From: Spirosoma endophyticum
GTDB taxonomy: Bacteria > Bacteroidota > Bacteroidia > Cytophagales > Spirosomataceae
Assembly (NCBI RefSeq): GCF_900112365.1
Contig: NZ_FOLQ01000004.1
Coordinates: 434,001-498,000, forward strand
DNA length: 64,000 nt
Direction of reading: 5' to 3'
The translations under genes were made by a program, and so were the position numbers. This document shows, in pieces, positions 1 through 8,600 of this stretch. Within the stretch, counting starts at the first letter, position 1. Every line of letters begins with the position of its first letter. The notes below the pieces were generated by a model, which saw only the letters and a list, made by a program, of their open reading frames with translations, made no database searches and was not told where the DNA came from.

Positions 1-1187
1 TCATAATTTCGTGCGTCGCGGGTCTGCATTTTGGCGTTGGTAGTCGACAACGTACCGATGGGTTCATTCAGAATAGCACGGATACGTTTTTCATAGGCAT
101 CCGCGTATTGCTGCATCCCTAAATCGGTCGGGTGTGTGCCGTCCACCATCGCATCCGAATCCAAGTTAATATCTGATTTAGGCAGCAGATACAGGCCATT
201 CATGCCTTCCTGCTTCAACTGAGCAAATGCCTGTTGCATCAGCCCATTGGCATCGCTGTATAAATTTCGCCTTGTGAGATTAATGCCTCCATCCGAATAA
301 CCAGCGTGCTCTACAGCCAGGATTGGCGTGGTGGGTCGTTTTTGCCGAAGTGTTTTTACGGTTTCGATAATTCGGGCTTTGATTTCTTCAGGTTGGATAC
401 CTACGGTTGCTACCAGATTCGGCAGGCAATCCAGTACGTATAGTTTGGCATCGATTTGCTGAACGTAATCCACGACTTCTTTCTCCAATCGGCCATTGCC
501 GGAGAACCCCAGATTGATCAACGGTCGATCCAGTTTACGGCCTAAAATAGCTGGCCAGGCCATACCGGGCCGGGAAGCACAAGCACCCTGAGCAATAGAC
601 GTACCATACACAACAATGGGCTTGTCTACCCGTACCGGTAAGGGAGTAACGTTTACACCTTTGGGTACGCCAATTTCCAGCCATTGCACATTGTTATACA
701 GAGGCAAATACAGTCGATATTCCCGGCCTTTCTGGTGATACGTATCATTGGGTTCCAGATTGGCGAATGTGTACCGAATCGTATCGCCGAAGACATATTT
801 TCCGGCGCACCACAACCATTCTCCATCGCTGTTACCCGCGTACAAGTCAACCCCGCTCACGCCCGTAGCCGCCATGTGGGGTAACGCCTGCTTACCGCCT
901 ACTTTGTAACGTACGACAAGTTGATCGGTGCTGGCCCGGAAGCGGATCATCAGCCCGGCAGAGTTACGCGACAAATTCCAGACGTCTTTTCGTACGGATT
1001 TTTCGGCGGTTGCGGGCAGTCGATCGTACGGATTTTGAATGTCTTTCCCCGACCATCCCTGCCCTTCGATGACGGAAAAATCACCCTGACTCGGATTCCA
1101 CCACACATAGTTGACAGGTGACTGAGCGACGGCGACCAAGCTGTTTGTCCAGGCAATCAAAAACCAGATCAGACTGTTTTTTTTCAT
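1..1187 (-). CDS. GxDLY/SGNH-type secreted esterase (3' end cut by window edge)
   Basis: This frame stays open from an ATG at 1187 to the left edge, giving about 395 codons with no stop, so the C-terminus is missing. Residues 1-22 form a signal peptide ending near VAVAQ. A jelly-roll-like N-terminal domain carries the motif GVDLYAG, which defines the GxDLY domain found in front of SGNH hydrolases. The catalytic part follows: GTSIAQG with the likely nucleophile serine, GFSGNG as the oxyanion block, and DGTHPTD with the Asp/His pair. It is probably a periplasmic or secreted carbohydrate or lipid esterase; the substrate is unknown. It lies downstream of the tetR gene on the same strand, with a second copy of the tetR operator about 190 bp upstream of its start. 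Confidence 0.85.
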   Translation of the reverse strand, partial: MKKNSLIWFLIAWTNSLVAVAQSPVNYVWWNPSQGDFSVIEGQGWSGKDIQNPYDRLPATAEKSVRKDVWNLSRNSAGLMIRFRASTDQLVVRYKVGGKQALPHMAATGVSGVDLYAGNSDGEWLWCAGKYVFGDTIRYTFANLEPNDTYHQKGREYRLYLPLYNNVQWLEIGVPKGVNVTPLPVRVDKPIVVYGTSIAQGACASRPGMAWPAILGRKLDRPLINLGFSGNGRLEKEVVDYVQQIDAKLYVLDCLPNLVATVGIQPEEIKARIIETVKTLRQKRPTTPILAVEHAGYSDGGINLTRRNLYSDANGLMQQAFAQLKQEGMNGLYLLPKSDINLDSDAMVDGTHPTDLGMQQYADAYEKRIRAILNEPIGTLSTTNAKMQTRDARNY

Positions 1188-1375
1188 TGGTTAAAAATGC
1201 ATCAGCGTGTAAAAACGTCAAAATAGCCGTCCTTCACTGATAGAGACAAAGTCCAAGAAATTCTCACCTAATCAGGCTGCTTTTTTGTTTTTGAAGTTAT
1301 AACTGGAAGTCTGCCGTTGTTGAAATAAGATAGAGTCTTTTTCCAGATCAATAATTTAACGAAAAATCCTAAATT

Positions 1376-1389
1376 ATACCTACTGGTAT
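1376..1389. promoter_or_regulatory. Second TetR operator-like palindrome
   Basis: The sequence ATACCTACTGGTAT has 5-bp inverted arms and matches the palindrome at 2066-2079 at 11 of 14 positions (shared pattern ATACCnnnTGGTAT). It lies 64 bp past the tetR stop and about 190 bp upstream of the SGNH hydrolase start. It may let the repressor act on the hydrolase gene or form a loop around tetR. The repeat is seen; the regulatory role is inferred. Confidence 0.5.
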
Positions 1390-1453
1390 TTTTACGAAGA
1401 AATGTAATCCTATTTTGCTACCTATTTCATAAATAAAAACTAGCCTCATTTAG

Positions 1454-2056
1454 TTATACTTTTAACTGTACTAACAGCATCTCCACCGTTTTCAGAACTT
1501 TATCCAGGCTAGTGAGACTATTGGTAACTCGGGCAATCATAATGCCGCCTTCAATAAGCGCAATGATTGATAAGGCCGTTTGATCAGGATCAACATCGGT
1601 TCTGAATTCACCGGACGCTACACCCGCCTTAATCAGATCAACAATGTTTTTTTTCCAACTCAAAATAGCTTTAGCAGCTCTGTTTTTCAGTAAGCTATTC
1701 GTATCGTCTGCCTCTATAGCCGTATTTAGTATTGGACATCCACCTACCGGAAAAGATGTTCGGATGGAATCATAGTAGAATTGTGAATAGACAAATAGCT
1801 TCTGGTAGTAGGTTGGTGCCTGCTGCATACGCTCCTGAACAGCCTGTATGACTACCGATAGATTATGATCAAAGGCTGCTAACGCTACGTCTTCCTTATT
1901 GGCAAAATTCCCGTAAATACTGCCTTTGGTTAAACCCGTAGCCTCTGTCAGGTCAGCCAGAGAGGTTCCGGCATAACCTTTCGTGTTGAATATATCGGCT
2001 GTTTTTTCAAGGATAAATCGACGGGTTCGCTCTGATTTCGACAATTCGTTATTCAT
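1454..2056 (-). CDS. TetR/AcrR family transcriptional repressor
   Basis: This 200-residue protein has the typical TetR length. An N-terminal helix-turn-helix at about residues 12-58 includes TSLADLTEATGLTKGSIYGNF, the classic TetR recognition region. The remainder is an all-helical ligand-binding and dimerisation domain with a cysteine in GGCPILN, a sequence often seen in TetR proteins that respond to reactive or hydrophobic compounds. It is transcribed away from the fabF-like gene. A perfect palindrome lies 9 bp upstream of its ATG, so it probably controls itself and the ketosynthase. The inducer cannot be read from the sequence. Confidence 0.92.
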   Translation of the reverse strand: MNNELSKSERTRRFILEKTADIFNTKGYAGTSLADLTEATGLTKGSIYGNFANKEDVALAAFDHNLSVVIQAVQERMQQAPTYYQKLFVYSQFYYDSIRTSFPVGGCPILNTAIEADDTNSLLKNRAAKAILSWKKNIVDLIKAGVASGEFRTDVDPDQTALSIIALIEGGIMIARVTNSLTSLDKVLKTVEMLLVQLKV

Positions 2057-2060
2057 ATCT

Positions 2061-2068
2061 CAAATATA
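2061..2068 (-). promoter_or_regulatory. Candidate -7 element of the tetR promoter
   Basis: On the minus strand this reads TATATTTG, an exact match to the Bacteroidota -7 consensus TAnnTTTG. It overlaps the operator at 2066-2079. The usual spacing would put the transcription start at about 2057, next to the ATG at 2056, which suggests a very short or absent leader. No clear TTTG -33 partner was seen. Confidence 0.4.
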
Positions 2069-2079
2069 CCATTTGGTAT
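2066..2079. promoter_or_regulatory. TetR operator palindrome in the divergent tetR/fabF intergenic region
   Basis: ATACCATTTGGTAT is an inverted repeat with 6-bp arms and a 2-bp centre. It lies between the divergent start codons and overlaps the tetR -7 element. TetR repressors usually bind such a site as dimers and block both promoters. The match to 1376-1389 supports the assignment. Confidence 0.65.
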
Positions 2080-2089
2080 TTTGTTTCTG

Positions 2090-2097
2090 TACCTTTG
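2090..2097 (+). promoter_or_regulatory. Candidate -7 element of the fabF-like gene
   Basis: TACCTTTG matches the Bacteroidota TAnnTTTG consensus and would give a leader of roughly 50 nt before the ATG at 2151. The upstream half of the promoter would fall on the TetR operator. No properly spaced TTTG was found, so this is only a motif match. Confidence 0.4.
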
Positions 2098-2150
2098 CCG
2101 CTCATTTCCACCGATCCATAGCTGAAAATTGCCATAAAAATCGAATCATC

Positions 2151-3395
2151 ATGTTACACCGAGTTGTTATTACCGGAATTGGCGCACTAACCCCCGTTGG
2201 CCATGATGTTCCGACGTTCTGGAAAAATGTAGTTAATGGGCAGGGGGGCGCAGCCACCATCAGCCATTTTGATGCATCCCTATTTCGTACGCAACTGGCC
2301 TGCGAACTCAAGAACTTTGATGCGTCCCACTATTTAAGTCACGCTGATCTTAAACGAACCGATTTATTTACACAATATGCTCTGATTGCCGCTGATCAGG
2401 CCATTAAAGATGCTGGATTTGACCTCAACAAAATGGACCCATTTGATGTGGGCGTTATCTGGGGATCAGGGCAAGGCGGCATGGATACCTTTGAAGAGCA
2501 AGTCACTGAATACGTCAAGGGGAATGGGCAACCCCGATTCAGCCCTTTCTTTGTTCCCAAGCTGATTGTGAATATGGCATCCGGCATGATCTCGATCCGG
2601 CATGGCTACATGGGGATTAATTACACCACCGTTTCGGCGTGTGCTACGTCGAATACAGCAATTATGGATGCTTTTACTTATATCAGATTGGGAAAGGCAA
2701 AAATAATTGTAACCGGTGGTTCGGAAGCCCCTATCACACCAGCCTCGGTTGGTGGGTTCAGCGCTATGAAAGCCATGACGACCCGAAACAATGATCCGGC
2801 AACGGCTTCCCGCCCGTTCGATGTGCATCGGGATGGATTTGTGATGGGCGAAGGAGCCGGTGCTTTAGTGCTGGAGGAATACGAGCACGCTGTCGCACGA
2901 GGAGCCACTATTTACGGCGAAGTGACAGGCGCTGCCATGACGGCCGACGCCTATCATATGACGAGTACCCATCCGGAAGGCCTGGGTGCCCTGAAAGCCA
3001 TGCAACTGGCTTTAGATGAAGCAAAAACAGATATAAAATCAGTCGATTATCTGAATGTCCATGCTACGTCCACTCCCGTTGGCGACTTATCCGAAATCAA
3101 GGCCATCCTGAAACTTACTGGCAATGAGAAAACGAAGCTTCAGATCAGCGCAACCAAGTCAATAACAGGTCATTTATTGGGAGCAGCCGGTGCTATTGAA
3201 GCGATTATTTGTCTGCTTTCTATGCGGGACAGCGTCATTCCGCCTACTATCAACACAACCGAGCTGGACCCTGCCATTCCCACCCATCTAAACATTGTTT
3301 TGAAGGAAGCTATACCGGCAAACGTAGCCATTACCATGAGTAATACATTTGGTTTTGGCGGGCACAACGGCATTGTTGTTTTTCAGAAAGTCTAG
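2151..3395 (+). CDS. fabF: Beta-ketoacyl-ACP synthase II-like ketosynthase
   Basis: The protein catalyses, by family, condensation of malonyl-ACP with an acyl-ACP. Starting at MLHRVVITGIG (2151) gives 414 residues, the normal FabF length; an upstream extension in frame has no family-like sequence and crosses the operator. The catalytic triad is visible: Cys164 in SACATS, His304 in HATSTPVGD, and His341 with Lys336 in KSITGHLLGAAG. The usual HGTSTP reads HATSTP here. No acpP, fabD or fabG is nearby, and the gene is divergent from a TetR repressor. It is therefore probably an accessory, regulated paralogue for lipid remodelling or a special acyl chain, rather than the housekeeping enzyme. Confidence 0.9.
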   Translation: MLHRVVITGIGALTPVGHDVPTFWKNVVNGQGGAATISHFDASLFRTQLACELKNFDASHYLSHADLKRTDLFTQYALIAADQAIKDAGFDLNKMDPFDVGVIWGSGQGGMDTFEEQVTEYVKGNGQPRFSPFFVPKLIVNMASGMISIRHGYMGINYTTVSACATSNTAIMDAFTYIRLGKAKIIVTGGSEAPITPASVGGFSAMKAMTTRNNDPATASRPFDVHRDGFVMGEGAGALVLEEYEHAVARGATIYGEVTGAAMTADAYHMTSTHPEGLGALKAMQLALDEAKTDIKSVDYLNVHATSTPVGDLSEIKAILKLTGNEKTKLQISATKSITGHLLGAAGAIEAIICLLSMRDSVIPPTINTTELDPAIPTHLNIVLKEAIPANVAITMSNTFGFGGHNGIVVFQKV

Positions 3396-3406
3396 AACCA
3401 AGAAAC

Positions 3407-4387
3407 TTACTTTTTCCGGAAGTACCAATAAATAGGCTCGGCCGAGAAACCAACTCGCTCACTAGCCGTGTAATAACCCGAGCTGTCAATTGCCCAGCCA
3501 ACGGCTTCGCCCTGTGCTTCATCGGCCAGCGGCAACCGAAGGGGTTTGCGTTTGAGCGCATCTATAACGGTTTCGCCGACTTGCCGTTTGTAATAATATA
3601 ACTGCTTATACGTACGAATCAGAATTTCGCTGCCATCGGGCGAGACCGCAGCCGAGGTTACTTTTTCAAAAGGGATGACTAGTTCGCTAGTCATCGCAAT
3701 GACTTGTGTCTCCGACTGTGGGAAGGCAGCCCGGTACACGTTCATTTGGTCGCCTTTCGATAGAATAAACAGATCTTTTGTGATCGGATCAATCAATATA
3801 GCTTCGGCATTTTGAGGACCATCGGGCAGTCGCAACCGAATTGCAGCTACCCTCGCAATGTGTTCTTTGAAAGGGAATTGCTTGCCCGAAATAGTCGGTT
3901 CCGGAAATCGATAGATTATTTTTTCGGGATATTTCAGTCTGTTATCCCCAATCTCGGCCAGATAAATATAGCTTTCGCCGGGCACCGGTCCTGGACCGAC
4001 AGCGATGTCTTCCCAGTCCTGGTCTTCAACTTCGTCGATGGTAAAGCGTGCCACTACGTTGCCATTTTGACGTATCAACTGGATCTGACTAGGGTTTCCG
4101 GAATCTTCTTCTGTCCAGAGATAGCCGGGATTTCGACGGCTCGACGCAATACCCGATGATTCGCCCAGCGATGGGTCGTCCAGTATACCAATCCGACGCG
4201 GTTGGGCAAACAGTGACGTATCAGGTTGTAGCCCCCTAACCGAATAGTTAACCTCCGGCGGTGCGATCGCACTCAGTAACGTGGCCGATGAGCTTGTGTT
4301 GTCCGATGCTGTTGACTGCTGATTCGATGACTGGCAACTGCTGAATACTCCCAACAGCAGGGCAATTCGAAAAAAAATACTTCTCAT
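3407..4387 (-). CDS. Lipoprotein with a beta-propeller-like domain, unknown function
   Basis: The 326-residue product begins with a lipoprotein signal and a lipobox FSSC (Cys18), followed by a Ser/Thr/Asn-rich linker to about residue 50. The mature part has repeated strand patterns and motifs such as GESSGIASSRR, DWEDIAVGPG and EIGDNRLKYP, seen in uncharacterised propeller-like proteins that resemble SdiA-regulated or phytase-like families. No catalytic residues can be named. It is convergent with the fabF-like gene, 11 bp apart, and is probably a separate unit anchored in the outer membrane. Confidence 0.75.
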   Translation of the reverse strand: MRSIFFRIALLLGVFSSCQSSNQQSTASDNTSSSATLLSAIAPPEVNYSVRGLQPDTSLFAQPRRIGILDDPSLGESSGIASSRRNPGYLWTEEDSGNPSQIQLIRQNGNVVARFTIDEVEDQDWEDIAVGPGPVPGESYIYLAEIGDNRLKYPEKIIYRFPEPTISGKQFPFKEHIARVAAIRLRLPDGPQNAEAILIDPITKDLFILSKGDQMNVYRAAFPQSETQVIAMTSELVIPFEKVTSAAVSPDGSEILIRTYKQLYYYKRQVGETVIDALKRKPLRLPLADEAQGEAVGWAIDSSGYYTASERVGFSAEPIYWYFRKK

Positions 4388-4741
4388 GCTGATCTACTAA
4401 AATTAATCCCCGGCTGCAGCCATAATTAGCAAACGACCGAGGATCAATATATAACAAAAAAATAAGTGACAGAAGATGATCAAATTAAACCCCATCATAG
4501 GTCTTTTAAGTATAATTACTAAAGTGCAAAGAAGTGAATCCTAAAACAGCATTTTGACATTTATTAATAATAAACATAAAATATTTTCTAATACACAAAA
4601 ATTTCAAATTAAAATTCTTTAATAAAAGCATTAATACTCATATTGCAGCTTTAACCTCAACACGTATCCAGCTAGTTTAACTAGTTATTTTTAACCTGTT
4701 TACGAGCGGTTATTACCGTATACTATTCAAAACATACCCAT
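4388..4741. other. AT-rich intergenic region between divergent genes
   Basis: The 354 bp are clearly richer in A and T than the flanking genes and hold no convincing ORF. It must carry the promoters of the lipoprotein (minus) and the cyclophilin (plus). An inverted repeat CTAGTT-T-AACTAG at 4672-4684, about 58 bp before the cyclophilin ATG, is the only possible operator seen. Confidence 0.5.
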
Positions 4742-5344
4742 ATGAGATACCTTGTGCTCTGTACGTTGCTGTTTGTCAAATTAGGATCTATTGCTACGGC
4801 TCAGCAGGTCGAGATAGAAACTGAAGCAGGCCCTATTATCATCAAACTAGACCCAGAAAAAGCGCCCGGTACGGTAGCCAATTTTTTACGTTACGTAAAG
4901 GAAAAACGCTATGACGGCGCTACATTCTACCGCGTTGTCCGGCTCGATAACCAGGCAACCAGCCCGGTTAAAATTGAGGTGATACAGGGCGGTCTGGGTA
5001 CCGACTCCACCCGCATGTTTCCACCTATCGCTCAGGAAACAACGCAGAAGACAGGACTCAAACACCTGGATGGCACATTGTCAATGGCACGAGGTTTACC
5101 TGCTAGCGGAGCCTCAGAATTTTTCATCTGTATAAACGCACAGCCTGAACTCGATTTTGGCGGCAAACGCAATCCCGACGGTCAGGGCTTTGCCGCCTTT
5201 GGGCAGGTAGTTTCCGGGATGGACGTAGTACGCAAAATTCAGGCGGGCGAAACCGGCCAGCCTGGCCCTACCAATGCTTACTCCAATCCACTGCAACTCC
5301 TTAAGAAACCTGTACGTATCCGCACGGTCAGGCAGATTCCCTAG
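4742..5344 (+). CDS. Periplasmic cyclophilin-type peptidyl-prolyl isomerase
   Basis: The 200-residue protein starts with a signal peptide ending around IATAQ (residue 21), so it acts outside the cytoplasm. The rest is a cyclophilin domain: VEIETEAGPIIIKLDPEKAP opens the barrel, FYRVV (residues 62-66) holds the catalytic arginine, and GASEFFICI and GFAAFGQVVSGMDVV are the later conserved blocks. The usual Q after the FxRV block is shifted by an insertion typical of some Bacteroidota forms. It catalyses proline cis-trans isomerisation during folding of exported proteins. The SusC gene follows after 50 bp on the same strand, but a functional link is not implied. Confidence 0.92.
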   Translation: MRYLVLCTLLFVKLGSIATAQQVEIETEAGPIIIKLDPEKAPGTVANFLRYVKEKRYDGATFYRVVRLDNQATSPVKIEVIQGGLGTDSTRMFPPIAQETTQKTGLKHLDGTLSMARGLPASGASEFFICINAQPELDFGGKRNPDGQGFAAFGQVVSGMDVVRKIQAGETGQPGPTNAYSNPLQLLKKPVRIRTVRQIP

Positions 5345-5394
5345 ATCAGAATGCTCCCTTTTCTCTTTTCAATCAACCCAAATTAGCTTTATCT

Positions 5395-8300
5395 ATGAAA
5401 CAACCGGTACTGATTTTTCTGCTACTTATTGGCATATTGCTTCGTGTACAGGCCCAGAATCGAACGATAACGGGCAGGGTATCATCCCCCGAAAATGAAG
5501 ATATGCCCGGTGTCAGCGTGGTGATCAAAGGCACAACCACAGGCACGGTAACGATCGCAAACGGAACGTATCAACTGGCTGTTCCGGCAAAAAGCACCCT
5601 GGTTTTCTCATTTATCGGCTACAAAACGATGGAGGTTGCGCCGGGTGATCAAACCACAGTTGACGTGAAGCTGGTGGCCGATTTGACCAATCTGGATGAG
5701 GTAGTGGTTACGGCCAACGCCATTGTTCGGGAGAAAAAAGAGCTTGGCTACGCGGTTTCGACCGTGGGCGGTTCTGAACTGATCAAAGCCCGTGACCCTA
5801 ACGTACTGAATTCTATGGCGGGTCGGGTGGCAGGGGTACGTATCTCGCAACAGTCGGGGTCAGTAGGTGGCTCAACAAAAGTGATGATTCGTGGAGCAAA
5901 TTCCCTATCGAGTTCCAGTGAGCCTCTATTTGTCGTCGATGGGGTACCGATCTCCAACTCATCCTTCAACGGCTCCGAAACCGACATCGTGACGGGGGGC
6001 GTCGACGTGGGAAACCGGGCGGGTGACCTCAATCCCGATGATATTGAGTCGATGAACGTACTGAAAGGGGCTGCCGCATCAGCGCTGTACGGGTCGCGTG
6101 CCCGAAACGGCGTTATCGTCATCACCACCAAGCGGGGTAAAGTGGGATCGAAAAAAATGAACATATCGGTCAACTCATCCTACCGTACGGACAACGTACT
6201 GCGCGTTCCTGATACACAGACAGAATATGCACAGGGCAACCTCGGCGTATATAACCCCCGTTTGGGGAACGGCTGGGGACCAGCGATATCGAGCGTAACG
6301 GGACCGGTGCTCGACTACACGGGCGCAACCGTGCAGGGATTGACAGCCCATCCGGATAACTGGAAGAATTTTTTCGTAACGGGCCATACGGTCATCAACA
6401 GCGTATCGCTGGATGGTGCCAGCGATCAGGGCGATTATCGGATAGGCTTCACCAACCTAAATCAGACAGGCACTGTGCCGGGTTCGAAACTGGGCCGTAA
6501 TACGTTCGCCATCAATGCGGGCCGTAAGATTACGGATAAGCTTACGTCGCGGGTATGGCTCAACTACGTGCGGACAACCAGCGATGGTCGCCCGCAACAG
6601 GGGTCTAACACAACTAATATTCTCTCGACGATTCTGGCGGGACTATCCCCAACGATAGATATAAATGATCTGCGCAATAACCTGTTCGCGCCCGCAACAC
6701 AGTCCGTGCCAACGGGCTGGACAGGCGATCTGGCACGCGCGATCGACCTCGACGGCATCCAGAATAACCCGTATTTCGTAACAGCATTCAACAAGTTCTC
6801 CAACTCGGTCGACCGAGTCTATGGCGGTACTAGCCTGAGTTACGACGTAGCGCCCTGGTTTAACGTAACGGGCCGTGTGGGGACGGATTTCTTCACCGAA
6901 AATCGCCGGTCAACTACGCGTCGGGGAACGCGCGGACGCCTGAATGGGCAGTTCGACACCAACGAAATCTACGAGCGTGAACTACAAAGTGACCTTATTG
7001 GTACGATCACCCGTAAAATTTCGGATGACTGGACGTTCAAAGGAATTGTGGGTCATCAGTTCAACCAACGTACCATTCGCCGGTCGCGGGTACTGTCAGA
7101 CGGATTGAACATCGACCAATTGTATACATTTGCCAACGCACAATCGAACGTAGCGTCGAACTTCTACAGCCGCCGGGAGATCTTCGGAGTCTATGGCGAT
7201 TTTAGCTTCGACTACCGCAACTTCCTGTTCCTGAACGTAACGGGCCGTAATGACTGGTCCAGTACGTTGCCCGTCAATAACAATTCCTACTTTTATCCAT
7301 CGGTCAGCGCATCGTTCATCCTTACGGAAGCCTTCCCGAACATGGGTATCGTGAAGAACAACGTGCTGAGCTACGCCAAACTTCGGGCCAACTACGCCAA
7401 TGTCGGTTCCGACGAAGATCCGTACCAGTTGGCCTTCACATACAACCCACTCACACAGGCCAGCGACATCTACACGTTCAATATTTTATACCCAATCGGG
7501 GGTGCATCGGCGTTCGGGGCTACGAACGTACTGCCACCAACGAACCTGCGGCCTCAGCAACAAACATCGTTTGAGTTTGGTACGGAGTTGAAATTCTTTG
7601 GTGGACGGCTTGGCCTTGACCTGACATATTACCGCAACCTGAACTACGACCAGATTATCTCGATTGCGGTACCACAATCAACTGGTTACTCGGCTCGGCG
7701 GCTCAATGTGGGCGAAATTTCAAACACCGGTGTCGAAGCCATGCTGTCTGTTACCCCGTTGAAAACCCGGTCGGGCTTTCGCTGGGATGCTACTTTCAAC
7801 TTCAACCGGAACCGAAATCGGGTTGAATCACTGGCCGATGGCCTAACTGAATTCGTCACTACGTCGGGCGATGGTTTTGGTATTTTTGTGGTGGCCAAAC
7901 CCGGCGAAACATTTAATATTCAGGGCGTTGGCTGGCTGCGTGATCCGCAAGGTAATATTGTGATTAACCCAAGCACTGGGCTGCGTACACCCGGACCACG
8001 TAGGTTACTTGGCAATATTTATCCCGACTGGACGCTGGGGATCAACAACAGTTTTTCGTTCAAAGGATTTGATTTCAACTTCCTGATCGACATGCGTAAG
8101 GGGGGTGTTATTAACTCGCAAACGGTCGGAATTGTGCGAAGTGGTGGCCTGGCCGTCGAAACTGCTGTCAACAACCGAACGCCGTTCATCGACCCCGGTG
8201 TCATTCGCAATGCCGACGGAACGTATCGACCCAACGACGTACCAGTTGCCAGTGTGCAGCAATACTGGAGCCAGTTGGATAACTCGGTTAGCCCCGAAAC

Positions 8301-8562
8301 CAATACGTTCGATGGCTCATATACCAAACTGCGCGAAGTGCGAATTGCCTATAATCTGCCTCGCACATTGGTAAACAAGACACCATTTGGCAGCATTGCC
8401 TTTGGTGTAGAAGGACGTAATCTCTGGATTATCCATTCGAACGTACCGCACATCGATCCCGAAGCCAACGTACTGGGCACTGGCCTCATTGGTGAAGGGC
8501 TGGAGCGGGGCAGTATTCCAAGTAGTCGGAGTATTGGCGCCAACCTTCGCTTTACCTTTTGA
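5395..8562 (+). CDS. SusC/RagA-family TonB-dependent outer-membrane transporter
   Basis: At 1055 residues this has the usual SusC length. A signal peptide (1-20, ending RVQAQ) is followed by a carboxypeptidase-regulatory-like domain (about 23-100, opening with TITGRVSSPENEDMPGVSVV), the TonB-box-like LDEVVVTA, and a plug domain with VMIRGANSLS and PLFVVDGVPI. A long 22-strand barrel ends in the expected aromatic residue, FTF. It imports a large nutrient across the outer membrane together with the lipoprotein encoded next. The substrate is not evident because no glycoside hydrolase, peptidase or sigma/anti-sigma pair accompanies it. Confidence 0.96.
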   Translation: MKQPVLIFLLLIGILLRVQAQNRTITGRVSSPENEDMPGVSVVIKGTTTGTVTIANGTYQLAVPAKSTLVFSFIGYKTMEVAPGDQTTVDVKLVADLTNLDEVVVTANAIVREKKELGYAVSTVGGSELIKARDPNVLNSMAGRVAGVRISQQSGSVGGSTKVMIRGANSLSSSSEPLFVVDGVPISNSSFNGSETDIVTGGVDVGNRAGDLNPDDIESMNVLKGAAASALYGSRARNGVIVITTKRGKVGSKKMNISVNSSYRTDNVLRVPDTQTEYAQGNLGVYNPRLGNGWGPAISSVTGPVLDYTGATVQGLTAHPDNWKNFFVTGHTVINSVSLDGASDQGDYRIGFTNLNQTGTVPGSKLGRNTFAINAGRKITDKLTSRVWLNYVRTTSDGRPQQGSNTTNILSTILAGLSPTIDINDLRNNLFAPATQSVPTGWTGDLARAIDLDGIQNNPYFVTAFNKFSNSVDRVYGGTSLSYDVAPWFNVTGRVGTDFFTENRRSTTRRGTRGRLNGQFDTNEIYERELQSDLIGTITRKISDDWTFKGIVGHQFNQRTIRRSRVLSDGLNIDQLYTFANAQSNVASNFYSRREIFGVYGDFSFDYRNFLFLNVTGRNDWSSTLPVNNNSYFYPSVSASFILTEAFPNMGIVKNNVLSYAKLRANYANVGSDEDPYQLAFTYNPLTQASDIYTFNILYPIGGASAFGATNVLPPTNLRPQQQTSFEFGTELKFFGGRLGLDLTYYRNLNYDQIISIAVPQSTGYSARRLNVGEISNTGVEAMLSVTPLKTRSGFRWDATFNFNRNRNRVESLADGLTEFVTTSGDGFGIFVVAKPGETFNIQGVGWLRDPQGNIVINPSTGLRTPGPRRLLGNIYPDWTLGINNSFSFKGFDFNFLIDMRKGGVINSQTVGIVRSGGLAVETAVNNRTPFIDPGVIRNADGTYRPNDVPVASVQQYWSQLDNSVSPETNTFDGSYTKLREVRIAYNLPRTLVNKTPFGSIAFGVEGRNLWIIHSNVPHIDPEANVLGTGLIGEGLERGSIPSSRSIGANLRFTF

Positions 8563-8600
8563 TTAACAGTTAGTTAACCCAAACAATGCCTTGTATTACC

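Noticed and set aside
2072-2097. Complete -33/-7 promoter for the fabF-like gene
   Set aside because: The TTTG at 2072-2075 is only 14 bp from TACCTTTG, shorter than the 19-21 bp of the consensus, so only the -7 part is reported.
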